A stretch of DNA of 64,000 nt from Gemmatimonadota bacterium (GTDB lineage: Bacteria > Gemmatimonadota > Gemmatimonadetes > Longimicrobiales > Gaopeijiaceae): positions 235,494-299,493 of the forward strand of contig JAJDTB010000039.1 in the NCBI GenBank assembly GCA_022827345.1. The letters run 5' to 3'. Numbering within the stretch: position 1 is the first letter of the stretch; the number at the start of each line of letters is the position of its first letter. The position numbers were made by a program, and so were the translations under genes. Of the stretch, positions 25,262 to 33,127 are shown piece after piece. The notes below the pieces were generated by a model. It was not told where the DNA came from, searched no databases, and worked only from the letters and a program-made list of their open reading frames with translations.

Positions 25262-25896
25262 AGCACGCCCTTCGTCGAAGGCACGCCGCCGCCGACCTCG
25301 GCCAGCGCGGCCTTGAGCGCGAGCGCCACCGCCTTGAAGCAGGCCTCGATGCGGTGGTGGTCGTTGGCGCCGCGGATGACGTCGACGTGCAGCGTCAGGC
25401 CGGCGGTCTGGGCAAAGGAATGGAAGAAGTGCGGAACCATCTCGCAGGAGAGCGCGCCCACGCGTTCGCGCCGAAGGTCCAGTTCCCCGGCGAAGAAGGG
25501 GCGGCCGGAGACATCCACCACGGCGCGCGCCAGGGCCTCGTCCAGCGGCGCATGGCAGGAGGCGAAGCGTGCAATGCCCTCCCGGCCATCGCCCAGCGCT
25601 CGGGCAACCGCCTGGCCAAGCGCGAGACCGACATCCTCGACGGTGTGGTGGTCGTCGACCTCCAGGTCGCCGTCGCAATCCATCTGCAGCCCCCACCCCG
25701 CGTGGAAGGCAAGCGCGTGCAGCATGTGGTCGAAGAAGCCGATCCCGGTGTCGATCGCGATCGGCGCCGCTTCCCCGGATTCCCTGGTGGCGCGCCCGTC
25801 GAGGTCGAGACGAACGTCGACCCTTGTCTCCCCCGTCTCGCGGGACACGCTGGCCCCTCGGCCGCGATCCCTGTTTGTCCTTCGTTCGTCACTCAT
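25258..25896 (-). CDS. hisB: Imidazoleglycerol-phosphate dehydratase
   Basis: 212 residues, monofunctional (no HisB-N phosphatase domain). Motifs FFDHMLHALAFHAGW, DDHHTVEDVGLALGQA, FFHSFAQTAGLTLHV and GANDHHRIEACFKAVALAL supply the metal-binding His and Glu residues. First gene of the second his unit, placed directly after its own histidine attenuator. Confidence 0.96.
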   Translation of the reverse strand: MSDERRTNRDRGRGASVSRETGETRVDVRLDLDGRATRESGEAAPIAIDTGIGFFDHMLHALAFHAGWGLQMDCDGDLEVDDHHTVEDVGLALGQAVARALGDGREGIARFASCHAPLDEALARAVVDVSGRPFFAGELDLRRERVGALSCEMVPHFFHSFAQTAGLTLHVDVIRGANDHHRIEACFKAVALALKAALAEVGGGVPSTKGVL

Positions 25897-25963
25897 CCGT
25901 ACCGTTCATCCTTGCGTCTTGTCTCCCCCGCCGGGCCCGACCCTCGAGAACCGGCCAGCACAC

Positions 25964-25995
25964 AAAAAAGCGCCGACCTCCCGAGGAAGCCGGCG
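25964..25995 (-). terminator. Attenuator terminator of the second his unit
   Basis: On the minus strand CGCCGGCTTCC pairs with GGAGGTCGGCG (25971-25995) with a short loop and is followed by six T (25964-25969). This is an intrinsic terminator in the leader of hisB. Its 5' arm CGGCTTCCTC (25983-25992) can pair instead with GAGGGGGCCG (26036-26045) in the leader peptide region, all ten positions paired including two G-U, forming the antiterminator. Confidence 0.85.
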
Positions 25996-26030
25996 TCTCT
26001 GGTATCCCGTGCTCTCGTACGGCTACACCG

Positions 26031-26096
26031 TCACGCGGCCCCCTCTCCGGGGTGGCCGTGATGACGATGCGTAGCGATCCGGGCGCGAGTGCTCAT
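26031..26096 (-). CDS. Histidine leader peptide of the second his unit
   Basis: 21 codons plus TGA from ATG 26096, containing His-Arg-His-His-Gly-His (codons 10-15), i.e. four His in six codons. The coding region also contains an 8-bp pause hairpin with one A-G mismatch. Ribosome stalling at the His codons when charged tRNA-His is scarce would free the antiterminator strand. The copy upstream of hisG has the same length and ends alike (GHPGE-x-AA). No Shine-Dalgarno; the ATG lies where transcription should start. Confidence 0.85.
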   Translation of the reverse strand: MSTRARIATHRHHGHPGEGAA

Positions 26097-26134
26097 AAGG
26101 CCCTAATAGTCGAGGCACCCGGGCGTGATGTCAA
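26097..26134 (-). promoter_or_regulatory. Promoter of the second his unit
   Basis: TTGACA (26129-26134, minus strand) is followed by a CCCGGGT-containing spacer and an AT-rich GACTATTAG region. The distance from TTGACA to the leader ATG is 32 bases, identical to the hisG copy. A -10 of GACTAT (17-base spacing) or ACTATT (18) puts the start point at or just before the ATG, so the leader is probably leaderless. Confidence 0.65.
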
Positions 26135-26152
26135 GCGGGTCAGGAGCCGGCG

Positions 26153-27853
26153 TCACCCGCCGAAAAGCCCTCCGAAGTCGGCGTCAGCGTCCACCACGCG
26201 GGCCGCGCCCGCTCCCTCCAGCGCATCCCACACTGCCTGCCCGCCGCCCGGCGGCACGACCCCCACCGGGACCACCCCGGCCCCGGCGGCGGCGTTGACG
26301 TCGTCCGGCGTGTCGCCCAGCATCCACGCGGTCCTGACCTCGAGGCGTTCGAGCGCGATGCGGACCGGCGCGGGATCGGGCTTGAGCGGCCCGTCCTCCC
26401 GGCACACCACGGCGCCGAAGCATCCCCGCACGCCCTGCTCGCGCAGAAAGCGTTCGGCGTCGGCACGCGGCCGCCCCGTCACCACCCCCATCCGCCGGAC
26501 CCCGGCAAGCTCCTCGATCAATTCCCGCGACGGAATCAGCGTCTCGTGACGGCGCAGCCCCGGCGCGTCTTCGGTGCCCTGGTAGAACTCCTCGAAGCGC
26601 GCGGTCACCTCGGCCAGCGACGCCTCGACCCCGGCCTCCACCAGCACCGAGTGCGTCACCGCCCAGTCGTCGTTCGCGCGCCCCGCCGCCTTCACGGCAC
26701 CGATCAGTTCATGCCCGGCCTCCACCCCGAACGACGCGCAGGTGCGGATGATCGCCTCCCGATACGACCGCCGCACGTCCGCCAGCACCCCGTCCATGTC
26801 GAAGAGCAGCGCCTCGGGTCCGGGCCCGAGCCCCGAGCCGCGCGCCGCCAGGCACCCCAGCGCCCGCTCCACGCGGCGGAACTCGCCGTCGTCGCGCGGC
26901 ACAGTGATGCGCACGTACTCCGGCAGATGCGGGAAATACCTCACCAGGACGCCCTGCGCCGCCATCCCCCGCTGGATCCAGCGCGCGTCGTGGAACGACG
27001 AGAAGACGAAGTTGGTCTGCGACGGCTGCGGCGTCCCTCCCGCACCCCGGATGACCTCGGCCAGCCAGTCGCGCCGCTCCCGTACGTACTCGACGAACTC
27101 GCGCATCTCCTCCACGCCGCTCCGCAGCCGCTCGATGGCGATCGCGATCGAAGGCCCGGTCAGCGCATACGGCCCTCCGAAGCCCCGCAGCACATCGATC
27201 CGCGCCTTCGGCCCCACCGCGAACCCCACCCGCAGCCCGGCCAGCCCCCACGACTTCGACATCGTGCGGATCATCACCACGTTGGGCACCTCGAGCAGCG
27301 CCGCCGTGTGGTCCTCGTCCGCGAACTCCGCGTACGCCGAATCCACCAGCAGCACGACCTCCGGCGGAAGCGCCCCGGCCAGCCGCAGGAGCGCCTCGGT
27401 CGAGAAGGCCCGCCCCGTCGGATTGTCGGGCGTGAGCACCGCGACCACCCCGGTCCGCTCGTTCACCTCGGCGAGGATGTCGTCGTGCGGGAGCGTCCCC
27501 CACTCGTATTCGATCGGGACCAGGCTGCCCCGCGCCATGCGCGCGCACGCCGGGATCATCTCGAAGGTGGGCGTCGGGAAGACCATCTCCTGATCGGGCC
27601 CCAGAAAGGCGCGGAAAACGCGGTCGATCGCGTCGTCGCCGCCCGTGGTGGCGAGCACCTTGGCCGGATCGACCCCCAGGTAGGCCGCGTAGGCCGCCTC
27701 GAGCGGCGCCGGATCGGCGTATTTGCGCAAAATCCCCGGCCCAATCCGCTCCAGCACGTCGAAGCACTCGCGCGGAGGCGGCTCCCCCTCGTTCATGCTC
27801 AGGTCGATGACATCTCGCATGGCCGCGCCCCCGGTCGGATCGGCCGCGCTCAT
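26153..27853 (-). CDS. hisC: Histidinol-phosphate aminotransferase fused to a HAD phosphatase
   Basis: 566 residues from ATG 27853, overlapping the hisG stop (ATGA). Residues about 1-350 are HisC, a PLP aminotransferase (TGGDDAIDRVFRAFL, LTPDNPTGRAFS, LLVDSAYAEF, MIRTMSKSWGLAGLRVGFAVG with the PLP lysine). Residues about 360-566 are a HAD subfamily IA hydrolase (ALLFDMDGVLADVRRSYREAI, VVTGRPR, KPDPAPVRIAL, MLGDTPDDVNAAAGAG) related to TIGR01548-type proteins. No other histidinol-phosphate phosphatase is present in this otherwise complete pathway, so the HAD domain likely does that step, giving two consecutive reactions in one chain. The phosphatase role is inference. Confidence 0.88.
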   Translation of the reverse strand: MSAADPTGGAAMRDVIDLSMNEGEPPPRECFDVLERIGPGILRKYADPAPLEAAYAAYLGVDPAKVLATTGGDDAIDRVFRAFLGPDQEMVFPTPTFEMIPACARMARGSLVPIEYEWGTLPHDDILAEVNERTGVVAVLTPDNPTGRAFSTEALLRLAGALPPEVVLLVDSAYAEFADEDHTAALLEVPNVVMIRTMSKSWGLAGLRVGFAVGPKARIDVLRGFGGPYALTGPSIAIAIERLRSGVEEMREFVEYVRERRDWLAEVIRGAGGTPQPSQTNFVFSSFHDARWIQRGMAAQGVLVRYFPHLPEYVRITVPRDDGEFRRVERALGCLAARGSGLGPGPEALLFDMDGVLADVRRSYREAIIRTCASFGVEAGHELIGAVKAAGRANDDWAVTHSVLVEAGVEASLAEVTARFEEFYQGTEDAPGLRRHETLIPSRELIEELAGVRRMGVVTGRPRADAERFLREQGVRGCFGAVVCREDGPLKPDPAPVRIALERLEVRTAWMLGDTPDDVNAAAGAGVVPVGVVPPGGGQAVWDALEGAGAARVVDADADFGGLFGG

Positions 27854-28797
27854 GGTACGATCTGCTGCGGCTCGGAGACGACCAGGTCGGTGCCGCCCCG
27901 CGCCTTGACCTCGAGGAGGAGCGCCGGCAGCGCCGTCCGCGGCACCGCCACGCGCACCGCGTACCCCGCGTCGCCGTGCAGCCGCGACACCGACGGCTCG
28001 CGCATGCAGGGCAGGATCGACACGACGCGCTCGAAGTGCGCCTCGGCGACGTTCAGCTCCAGCATGACCCGCCGCCGTGCCTCGAGCACGGACCTGAGGA
28101 GGAGGACGAGGTCGTCGATCCGGGCCCGCCTGGCCGGGTCGCCGAGGGCGGCCGGGTTGGCGTAGAGCCGCGTGGAGGAGCGCATCAGCGTGTCCGTGAC
28201 GACGAGGCCGTTGCCGCGCAGGGTCGCGCCGGTCGCGGTGTTGTCGACGATGAGGTCGGCGTCCTCGGGCGGGAAGACCTCGGTGGCGCCATAGGACCGC
28301 ACCACCTCCGCATCGAACGGCTGACCGCGCGCCCACTCGGCCACAAGGCTCACGTACTCGGTCGCGACCACCAGGCGCCGCCCGGCCGGCAGCGCCCCGC
28401 CGTCCAGCAACGCCCCGGGCGCCGCCGCGACCACCCGCACCGGGTCGAGCCCGGTATCCAGCAGCTCGACGAGGTCGGCGCCGAGCTCGGCGACCCAATC
28501 CGCCCCCGCGAAGCCCACGTCCCGCGAGCCGGCGTGCAGCATTCTCACCACGTTCTGCGGCTTGAGCAGCTTTGCCTCGAAGCCGGGCCACGAGAGCGAG
28601 GGCCGGTAGTTGCGCGACCCCAGCCGCACGTCGATCCCCGCGTCGGCGAGGAGCGCGAAGACGCCGTCCTGCATGCGTCCCTTGGGGAGGCCGATGCGAA
28701 TCGCCCGCTTCGCGGCATCCGCGCCCGGCGACGTCCCGGGGGTCCGCGCCGCCACGTCGTCCCCCGCGACCTCGTCCCTCAGTGCTGTTCCACTCAT
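27850..28797 (-). CDS. hisG: ATP phosphoribosyltransferase, long form
   Basis: 315 residues from ATG 28797 (AGGA and AAGGAG upstream). First, committed step of histidine synthesis. IRIGLPKGRMQDGVFALLADAGI, DVGFAGADWVAELGADLVELLD and the PRPP-binding DLIVDNTATGATLRGNGL are visible. A C-terminal HisG_C domain (about 235-315, VMLELNVAEAHFERVVSILPCMREPSVS...GTDLVVSEPQQIVP) marks the long form, which is feedback inhibited by histidine without HisZ. About 30 extra N-terminal residues precede the catalytic domain. First gene of the first his unit, behind its own attenuator. Confidence 0.95.
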   Translation of the reverse strand: MSGTALRDEVAGDDVAARTPGTSPGADAAKRAIRIGLPKGRMQDGVFALLADAGIDVRLGSRNYRPSLSWPGFEAKLLKPQNVVRMLHAGSRDVGFAGADWVAELGADLVELLDTGLDPVRVVAAAPGALLDGGALPAGRRLVVATEYVSLVAEWARGQPFDAEVVRSYGATEVFPPEDADLIVDNTATGATLRGNGLVVTDTLMRSSTRLYANPAALGDPARRARIDDLVLLLRSVLEARRRVMLELNVAEAHFERVVSILPCMREPSVSRLHGDAGYAVRVAVPRTALPALLLEVKARGGTDLVVSEPQQIVP

Positions 28798-28847
28798 CGT
28801 CCTGCCTTCTCCTTGCAACCGGTCCTCCACCCGGAGGCGGCCGGCAC

Positions 28848-28879
28848 AAAAAAGCGCCGACCCCCGAGGAAGCCGGCGT
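28848..28879 (-). terminator. Attenuator terminator of the first his unit
   Basis: On the minus strand CGCCGGC...GTCGGCG form a GC-rich stem (28855-28878) followed by six T (28848-28853), 51 bases upstream of hisG. The 5' arm CGGCTTCCTC (28866-28875) can alternatively pair with GAGGTGGCCG (28919-28928) at nine of ten positions, giving the antiterminator. Confidence 0.87.
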
Positions 28880-28913
28880 TTGGTATTCCGTTCGCTGTCG
28901 TACGGTTACACCG

Positions 28914-28979
28914 TCACGCGGCCACCTCTCCGGGGTGGCCGTGATGATGATGCGTCGCCGTGCGGATACGAATAGTCAT
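28914..28979 (-). CDS. Histidine leader peptide of the first his unit
   Basis: 21 codons plus TGA from ATG 28979, with His at codons 10, 11, 12, 13 and 15 (HHHHGH). A perfect pause hairpin CGGCCACC / GGTGGCCG (28934-28941 with 28919-28926) lies in the second half of the peptide. Together with the antiterminator strand and the terminator this is the complete his-type attenuator. Paralogous to the hisB leader. Confidence 0.9.
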   Translation of the reverse strand: MTIRIRTATHHHHGHPGEVAA

Positions 28980-29017
28980 CAGATGTTAATCGTCGCGAGG
29001 CAGGACCCGGGTGTCAA
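28980..29017 (-). promoter_or_regulatory. Promoter of the first his unit
   Basis: TTGACA (29012-29017, minus strand), then a CCCGGGT-containing spacer and GACGATTAA, with the leader ATG 32 bases after TTGACA, exactly as in the second unit. The start point falls at or next to the ATG, and no Shine-Dalgarno is visible, so the leader transcript is likely leaderless. Confidence 0.65.
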
Positions 29018-29085
29018 GCAGGATAAGTGACTCGAGCGCCGCGCCCGGCGCCATCCCCTGTCCACGGCCTGCTATATTCGCAATC

Positions 29086-29682
29086 ATGAACCCGCCCGAC
29101 GAGAGACTCGCGCAACAGATCGACTTCCTCCTGACCGTCGACCAGTTGAAGCAGGTGTACCGCAAGACGAAGCTGATTGCCGACGGGCGCTGGGAAAACG
29201 ACGCCGAGCACTCCTGGCACCTGGCGCTCATGGCGGTCGTCCTCCGGGAGTACGCCGCCGAAGAGGTGGACATTGCCAGGGTGCTGGCGATGCATCTGAT
29301 ACACGACCTGGTGGAGATCGATGTCGGCGACACCTTCGCCTACGACGAGGCGGGCCAATCGGACCGGGCGCAGCGGGAGCGGGTTGCGGCGAAGCGCATC
29401 TTCGGCCTCCTGCCCGCCGACCAGGGGGCCGCGCTGCTCGCCCTCTGGGAGGAGTTCGAGGCCCGGACCACCCCCGACGCGCGCTACGCAGCCGCCCTGG
29501 ACCGCCTGCACCCGATGCTCCTCAACTACCATACCGGCGATTCGGCCTGGCTGCGGCACGGCATCCGCCGGCCTCAGGTGGTCGCGTTCAACCGGCACAT
29601 CGAAGAGGGCGCGCCGGAGCTGTGGGCGTTTGCCCGCCAGCTGATCGACGCCGCGGTGGCGGAGGGCAAGTTGAAGAGCTGA
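29086..29682 (+). CDS. HD-domain phosphohydrolase (YfbR/HDDC2-like 5'-deoxynucleotidase)
   Basis: 198 residues. HD-domain metal ligands are visible as ENDAEHSWHLALMA, HLIHDLVEIDVGDTFAYD and AAALDRLHPMLLNYHTG. This family (HDDC2, YfbR) removes phosphate from deoxynucleoside monophosphates; the specific substrate is inferred. Cytoplasmic. TATATT (29073-29078) is 7 bases before ATG 29086, so the mRNA may be leaderless; no ribosome binding site is seen. Divergent from the his units, sharing the same intergenic region. Confidence 0.85.
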   Translation: MNPPDERLAQQIDFLLTVDQLKQVYRKTKLIADGRWENDAEHSWHLALMAVVLREYAAEEVDIARVLAMHLIHDLVEIDVGDTFAYDEAGQSDRAQRERVAAKRIFGLLPADQGAALLALWEEFEARTTPDARYAAALDRLHPMLLNYHTGDSAWLRHGIRRPQVVAFNRHIEEGAPELWAFARQLIDAAVAEGKLKS

Positions 29683-29747
29683 CCGGTGTGCGCTACCCTT
29701 TCGACCAGTCCGAAACCCACGCTCACGCCCGGCCCGGCCGCACGCCC

Positions 29748-29972
29748 ATGAAGATCCCGCGCTCCCACTTCCTTCCCCGCACGCGCAACGGTTGGACCGC
29801 AACCATCGCGTTTCTTGTCGCAATGGCGCTGGCGCAGCCGCCCATCGTGCACGGTCTGGTGAACCGCGTCGAGCCCTGGATCCTCGGGATGCCCTTCCTC
29901 TTCGCGTACCTGCTCGGCGCCTACCTGGTCGGCATCGCCGTCCTCATCTGGGCGCTCCGGAGGAACGTGTAA
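29748..29972 (+). CDS. Small DUF3311-type membrane protein, symporter partner
   Basis: 74 residues with two membrane helices (TATIAFLVAMALAQPPIV, LGMPFLFAYLLGAYLVGIAVLIWAL). Its stop is immediately followed by the ATG of a sodium/solute symporter (29973), the gene order typical for DUF3311 proteins, which are thought to be accessory subunits of SLC5-type symporters. GTG or other upstream starts are possible; ATG 29748 gives the best helix layout. Confidence 0.75.
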   Translation: MKIPRSHFLPRTRNGWTATIAFLVAMALAQPPIVHGLVNRVEPWILGMPFLFAYLLGAYLVGIAVLIWALRRNV

Positions 29973-31469
29973 ATGGAACCCTGGGTCGTATCCACCTCGC
30001 TGATCTTCATCTACCTGATCGCGACCATCGTGATCGGGATCCTGGCCAACCGGAAGGGCACCACGAGCATGGAGGACTTCTTCCTCTACGGGCGCCAGGC
30101 CGGGTTCATCGTCCTTTATCTGACGGTGGTGGCCACCTTCCACTCCGCCTTCGCCTTCCTCGGATCCGGAGGCTTCTTCTTCACGCACGGGATCGGCTTC
30201 TGGATGGCGGGGACGTGGACGGTGCTGGTTGGGGCCATCACCTACACGCTGGGCACGCGGATCTGGGCGCTGGGCAAGAAGTTCGGCTATATCACGCCCG
30301 CCGACCTGGTCGCGGATTTCTACGAGAGCGAAGCGGTGCGTATCATCGTGGCCCTCGTCTCGGTGGTCTTCACGCTGATCTACATCCAGGTGCAGGCGCA
30401 GGGGCTGGGGTACATCCTGTCGGTGGCGACCGGCGACCGGATCTCCTTCGAGCTGGCTTCGCTGATCCTGCTCGTGGTCGCGGCGGCGTATCTCATGGTT
30501 GGGGGACTGCGCGCCGTGTACTGGACCGATGTGATCCAGGGCATCTGGATGTACATCGCCGTGTGGGCGGGCAGCCTGGTGCTGACCTACAAGCTCTTCG
30601 GCGGACCGGTCGAGCTGTGGAAGCGGCTGATGGCGGAGCGGCCCGACCTGCTGAGCCTCCCCGGCCCGGAGGGCTTCTTCACGCCGGGGATATGGGTCGG
30701 CATGACGATCGCGCTCTCCTTCGGGATCATCTTCCAGCCGCACATGATGATCCGCTACTTCACGGCCGCCTCCGACCGCACCCTCAAGGTTCTCGGCGCC
30801 ACGACCCCCATCTACCTCATGACGCTCTTCATTCCGGCGGCGTTCGTGGGGCTCGGCGGCGCGCTGATCCTGCCGGACCTCGCGTCGCCGGACCGCGTCT
30901 TTCCCGAGCTGCTTTTCCAGTACGCACCCCCCTGGCTGACCGGCCTGATCCTCGCCGGCGCCACCGCCGCGGCCATGTCCACCCTGGACTCGATCCTGCA
31001 CTCGAACATGACCGTGCTCACGCGGGACGTGTACCAGCGCTACATCGCGCGGGACCGCAGCCAGGGCCACTATCTCGCCTTCGGGCGCCTCGTGGTGGTC
31101 GCGCTGCTGGGCGTGGGCTTCTATCTGACCGTCTCCCAGCTCGACTTCCTCGTCGCCCTCGTGACGCTCTCGGGCGCGGGCGCGCTCCAGCTGATGCCCG
31201 CCGTGCTGGGCGTCTGCTACCCTGGACGGCGGCTGCACACGTCGAAGGGCATCATCGCGGGAATCCTGACCGGCCTGGCCGTCCTCTACCTGACCCGGGT
31301 CGCGTTCCCGCAGCCCCTCGGCATCCACGAGGCACTGTGGTCGCTGGCGGCGAACTTCGCGGTCACGATCGTCGTGTCGCGCTTCACGCGGCCTCCCTCC
31401 GAGGCCACCGTCGAGCGGATTCACGGCGAGGTGGAGCGCTTCGTCTACGGCGACAACGGGGGTGCTTGA
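29973..31469 (+). CDS. Sodium/solute symporter (SSS, SLC5 family)
   Basis: 498 residues with about thirteen membrane helices. SSS signatures: GRQAGFIVLYLTVVATFHSAFAFLGSGGFFFTHGIGFW near the N-terminus, DLVADFYESEAVR, AAYLMVGGLRAVYWTDVIQGIWMY (the family's core motif), and AAAMSTLDSILHSNMTVLTRDVYQRY near the sodium site. Substrate not predictable; related transporters carry organic acids, pantothenate or proline. Translated directly after the DUF3311 protein, with no gap. Confidence 0.92.
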   Translation: MEPWVVSTSLIFIYLIATIVIGILANRKGTTSMEDFFLYGRQAGFIVLYLTVVATFHSAFAFLGSGGFFFTHGIGFWMAGTWTVLVGAITYTLGTRIWALGKKFGYITPADLVADFYESEAVRIIVALVSVVFTLIYIQVQAQGLGYILSVATGDRISFELASLILLVVAAAYLMVGGLRAVYWTDVIQGIWMYIAVWAGSLVLTYKLFGGPVELWKRLMAERPDLLSLPGPEGFFTPGIWVGMTIALSFGIIFQPHMMIRYFTAASDRTLKVLGATTPIYLMTLFIPAAFVGLGGALILPDLASPDRVFPELLFQYAPPWLTGLILAGATAAAMSTLDSILHSNMTVLTRDVYQRYIARDRSQGHYLAFGRLVVVALLGVGFYLTVSQLDFLVALVTLSGAGALQLMPAVLGVCYPGRRLHTSKGIIAGILTGLAVLYLTRVAFPQPLGIHEALWSLAANFAVTIVVSRFTRPPSEATVERIHGEVERFVYGDNGGA

Positions 31470-31606
31470 CGCCGTCGGAAGCCCACAAAAGGGGAGATCG
31501 GGGCTCAAAATCGTATACAAAAGCCTGCGCACTCTTGCGCACTCGCCGCTCGGTCCCCACTTTGCCCCCGTTCCCAAACCAGTCCACTCCAAAGAGGAGA
31601 GAGACC

Positions 31607-31978
31607 GTGGACAAGAATTGGGTAGTAGGATCGGTTGTCGCGGGCATCGCCATGTTCGTGGTCAACTTCATCCTGGGCATGATCGGAGTCGACTTGCTTT
31701 CCGCCTCGATGGGAGCCGAGTTTACCGCGAATTCGATCGTGGGACACCTGTTCGCAGGTGCCGTGCTTGCCACGGTGCTCGGCTGGAACGGCGCGAGCGA
31801 AGCAGCCGACGCGGGCAAGGCGGGCGCGACATTCGGCGTCCTCCTTGGCCTGGCTGGCGTGATCGGTTCCTCGGGATTCGACGTGATGGGCCTGATCGGC
31901 GCCATCCTGACCGGTGCCATTGTCTACGGTGTCAGCGGCGCCGTCCTGACGATGGCTCCCACGGGAGGTGGGGACTAA
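31607..31978 (+). CDS. Small membrane protein of unknown function
   Basis: 123 residues from GTG 31607 with GAGGAG 7 bases upstream. Four hydrophobic segments (VVGSVVAGIAMFVVNFILGMIG, IVGHLFAGAVLATVLGW, ATFGVLLGLAGVIG, MGLIGAILTGAIVYGVSGAVLTM). I do not recognise the family. It stands alone 137 bases after the symporter gene; the intervening stretch shows no gene. Confidence 0.7.
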   Translation: MDKNWVVGSVVAGIAMFVVNFILGMIGVDLLSASMGAEFTANSIVGHLFAGAVLATVLGWNGASEAADAGKAGATFGVLLGLAGVIGSSGFDVMGLIGAILTGAIVYGVSGAVLTMAPTGGGD

Positions 31979-32021
31979 AGACCTCGGTGGCCTGAAGGCC
32001 TGACGGCCCCAAGGTCCACAA

Positions 32022-32115
32022 ACCGCTCCCGGAGCCGGACCGCCGCCACGGGTGCTCGCAGCCCCCGGGATGGCGGATGCGAAAGCCAGGTTCGCAACTC
32101 GGTTCCGGGAGCGGT
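32022..32115. repeat. Imperfect 15-bp inverted repeat in a convergent gap
   Basis: ACCGCTCCCGGAGCC (32022-32036) and GGTTCCGGGAGCGGT (32101-32115) can pair at 14 of 15 positions plus one G-U, with 64 bases between. A third related copy follows at 32117. It lies between two convergent genes and may help end transcription in both directions; no T-run is present. Confidence 0.35.
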
Positions 32116-32140
32116 CGTGCGTCCGGGAGCGGCCCCGCCC

Positions 32141-33127
32141 CTATACGTCCAGGCGTTCGTCGATATCGTAGCCGGCCGCGGCCCACCCGGACGCCTGCCG
32201 CGCTCCGTCGAAGGTCACATCGACCCGCCCCAGCCGCATTCCGCCCCACCCCACCTGGTTCACCACCGTGAACCCCGTCCGCCCCTGGCCGAAGACCACC
32301 GCCTCGTCGAGGAAGGTGTGGGTGTGGCCGCCCAGGACGAGGTCGATCTCGGGCACCGCCTCGGCGAGCGTCAGGTCGCTGGGCCGGTCCGATGCGCGGT
32401 ACTCGTACCCGAGATGCGAAAGGCAGATCACCAGTGAGCACCCCTCGGCCCGCAGCTCCCGGCAGGCGGTCCGCGCGGCGGCGATGGGGTCGGTGTAGCG
32501 CACGCCCTCGTGCAGGCTGGCGAGCACGAGCTTCTCGAAGGCGATCCCCAGCCCGAAAATCCCCACTCTGACGCCGTCGAATTCACGCACCGTCCACGGC
32601 TCGACATGTCCCGCGAGCGCCGACGCGCCCACGTCGTAGTTGGCCGACACGAACTCGAAGCCCGCCTCGGGAAGCATCGCCACCAGCCCGTCGACCCCGT
32701 TGTCGAAGTCGTGATTGCCCAGCGTGGCCACGTCGTAACCCATGGCCGTCATCGCCCGGAACTCGATCTCGCCGCCGAAGAAGTTGAAGTACGGCGTGCC
32801 CTGGAAGATGTCGCCGGAATCGAGCAGCAGGACATGTTCGTTGGCCTCGCGCACCCGCCGGATCAGGGTCGCGCGCCGTGCCGCTCCCCCCAGCCCGGCA
32901 AAGCGCCCGCCGTCCATCGGGAACGGATCCATGCGGGAGTGGGTGTCGTTGGTATGAAGGACGACCAGGCGGAAGTCGTCGTCGATGATCGGCCCGTAGC
33001 CGCTCCCGGGTGCGGCGGCCGGCCGAGGACGGTCGGCGGCGGTGGCTTGCAGGAGGCCCGCCGCGCCGCCCAGCCCCGCGATGCCGCCGACGCTGCCAAG
33101 AGTGCGCACGAAATCGCGGCGCTTCAT
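32141..33127 (-). CDS. 5'-nucleotidase-type metallophosphatase, catalytic domain only
   Basis: 328 residues. N-terminal Tat signal ([25 protein letters not shown]). The catalytic domain of the UshA/5'-nucleotidase family is complete: VVLHTNDTHSRM, LLDSGDIFQGTPYFNFFGG, TLGNHDFDNG, ICLSHLGYE and LGGHTHTFLD, which provide the two-metal site. The C-terminal substrate-binding domain usually in the same chain is absent; it is encoded by the gene immediately upstream, which overlaps this ATG. Probably a periplasmic nucleotidase or related phosphoesterase. Confidence 0.88.
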   Translation of the reverse strand: MKRRDFVRTLGSVGGIAGLGGAAGLLQATAADRPRPAAAPGSGYGPIIDDDFRLVVLHTNDTHSRMDPFPMDGGRFAGLGGAARRATLIRRVREANEHVLLLDSGDIFQGTPYFNFFGGEIEFRAMTAMGYDVATLGNHDFDNGVDGLVAMLPEAGFEFVSANYDVGASALAGHVEPWTVREFDGVRVGIFGLGIAFEKLVLASLHEGVRYTDPIAAARTACRELRAEGCSLVICLSHLGYEYRASDRPSDLTLAEAVPEIDLVLGGHTHTFLDEAVVFGQGRTGFTVVNQVGWGGMRLGRVDVTFDGARQASGWAAAGYDIDERLDV

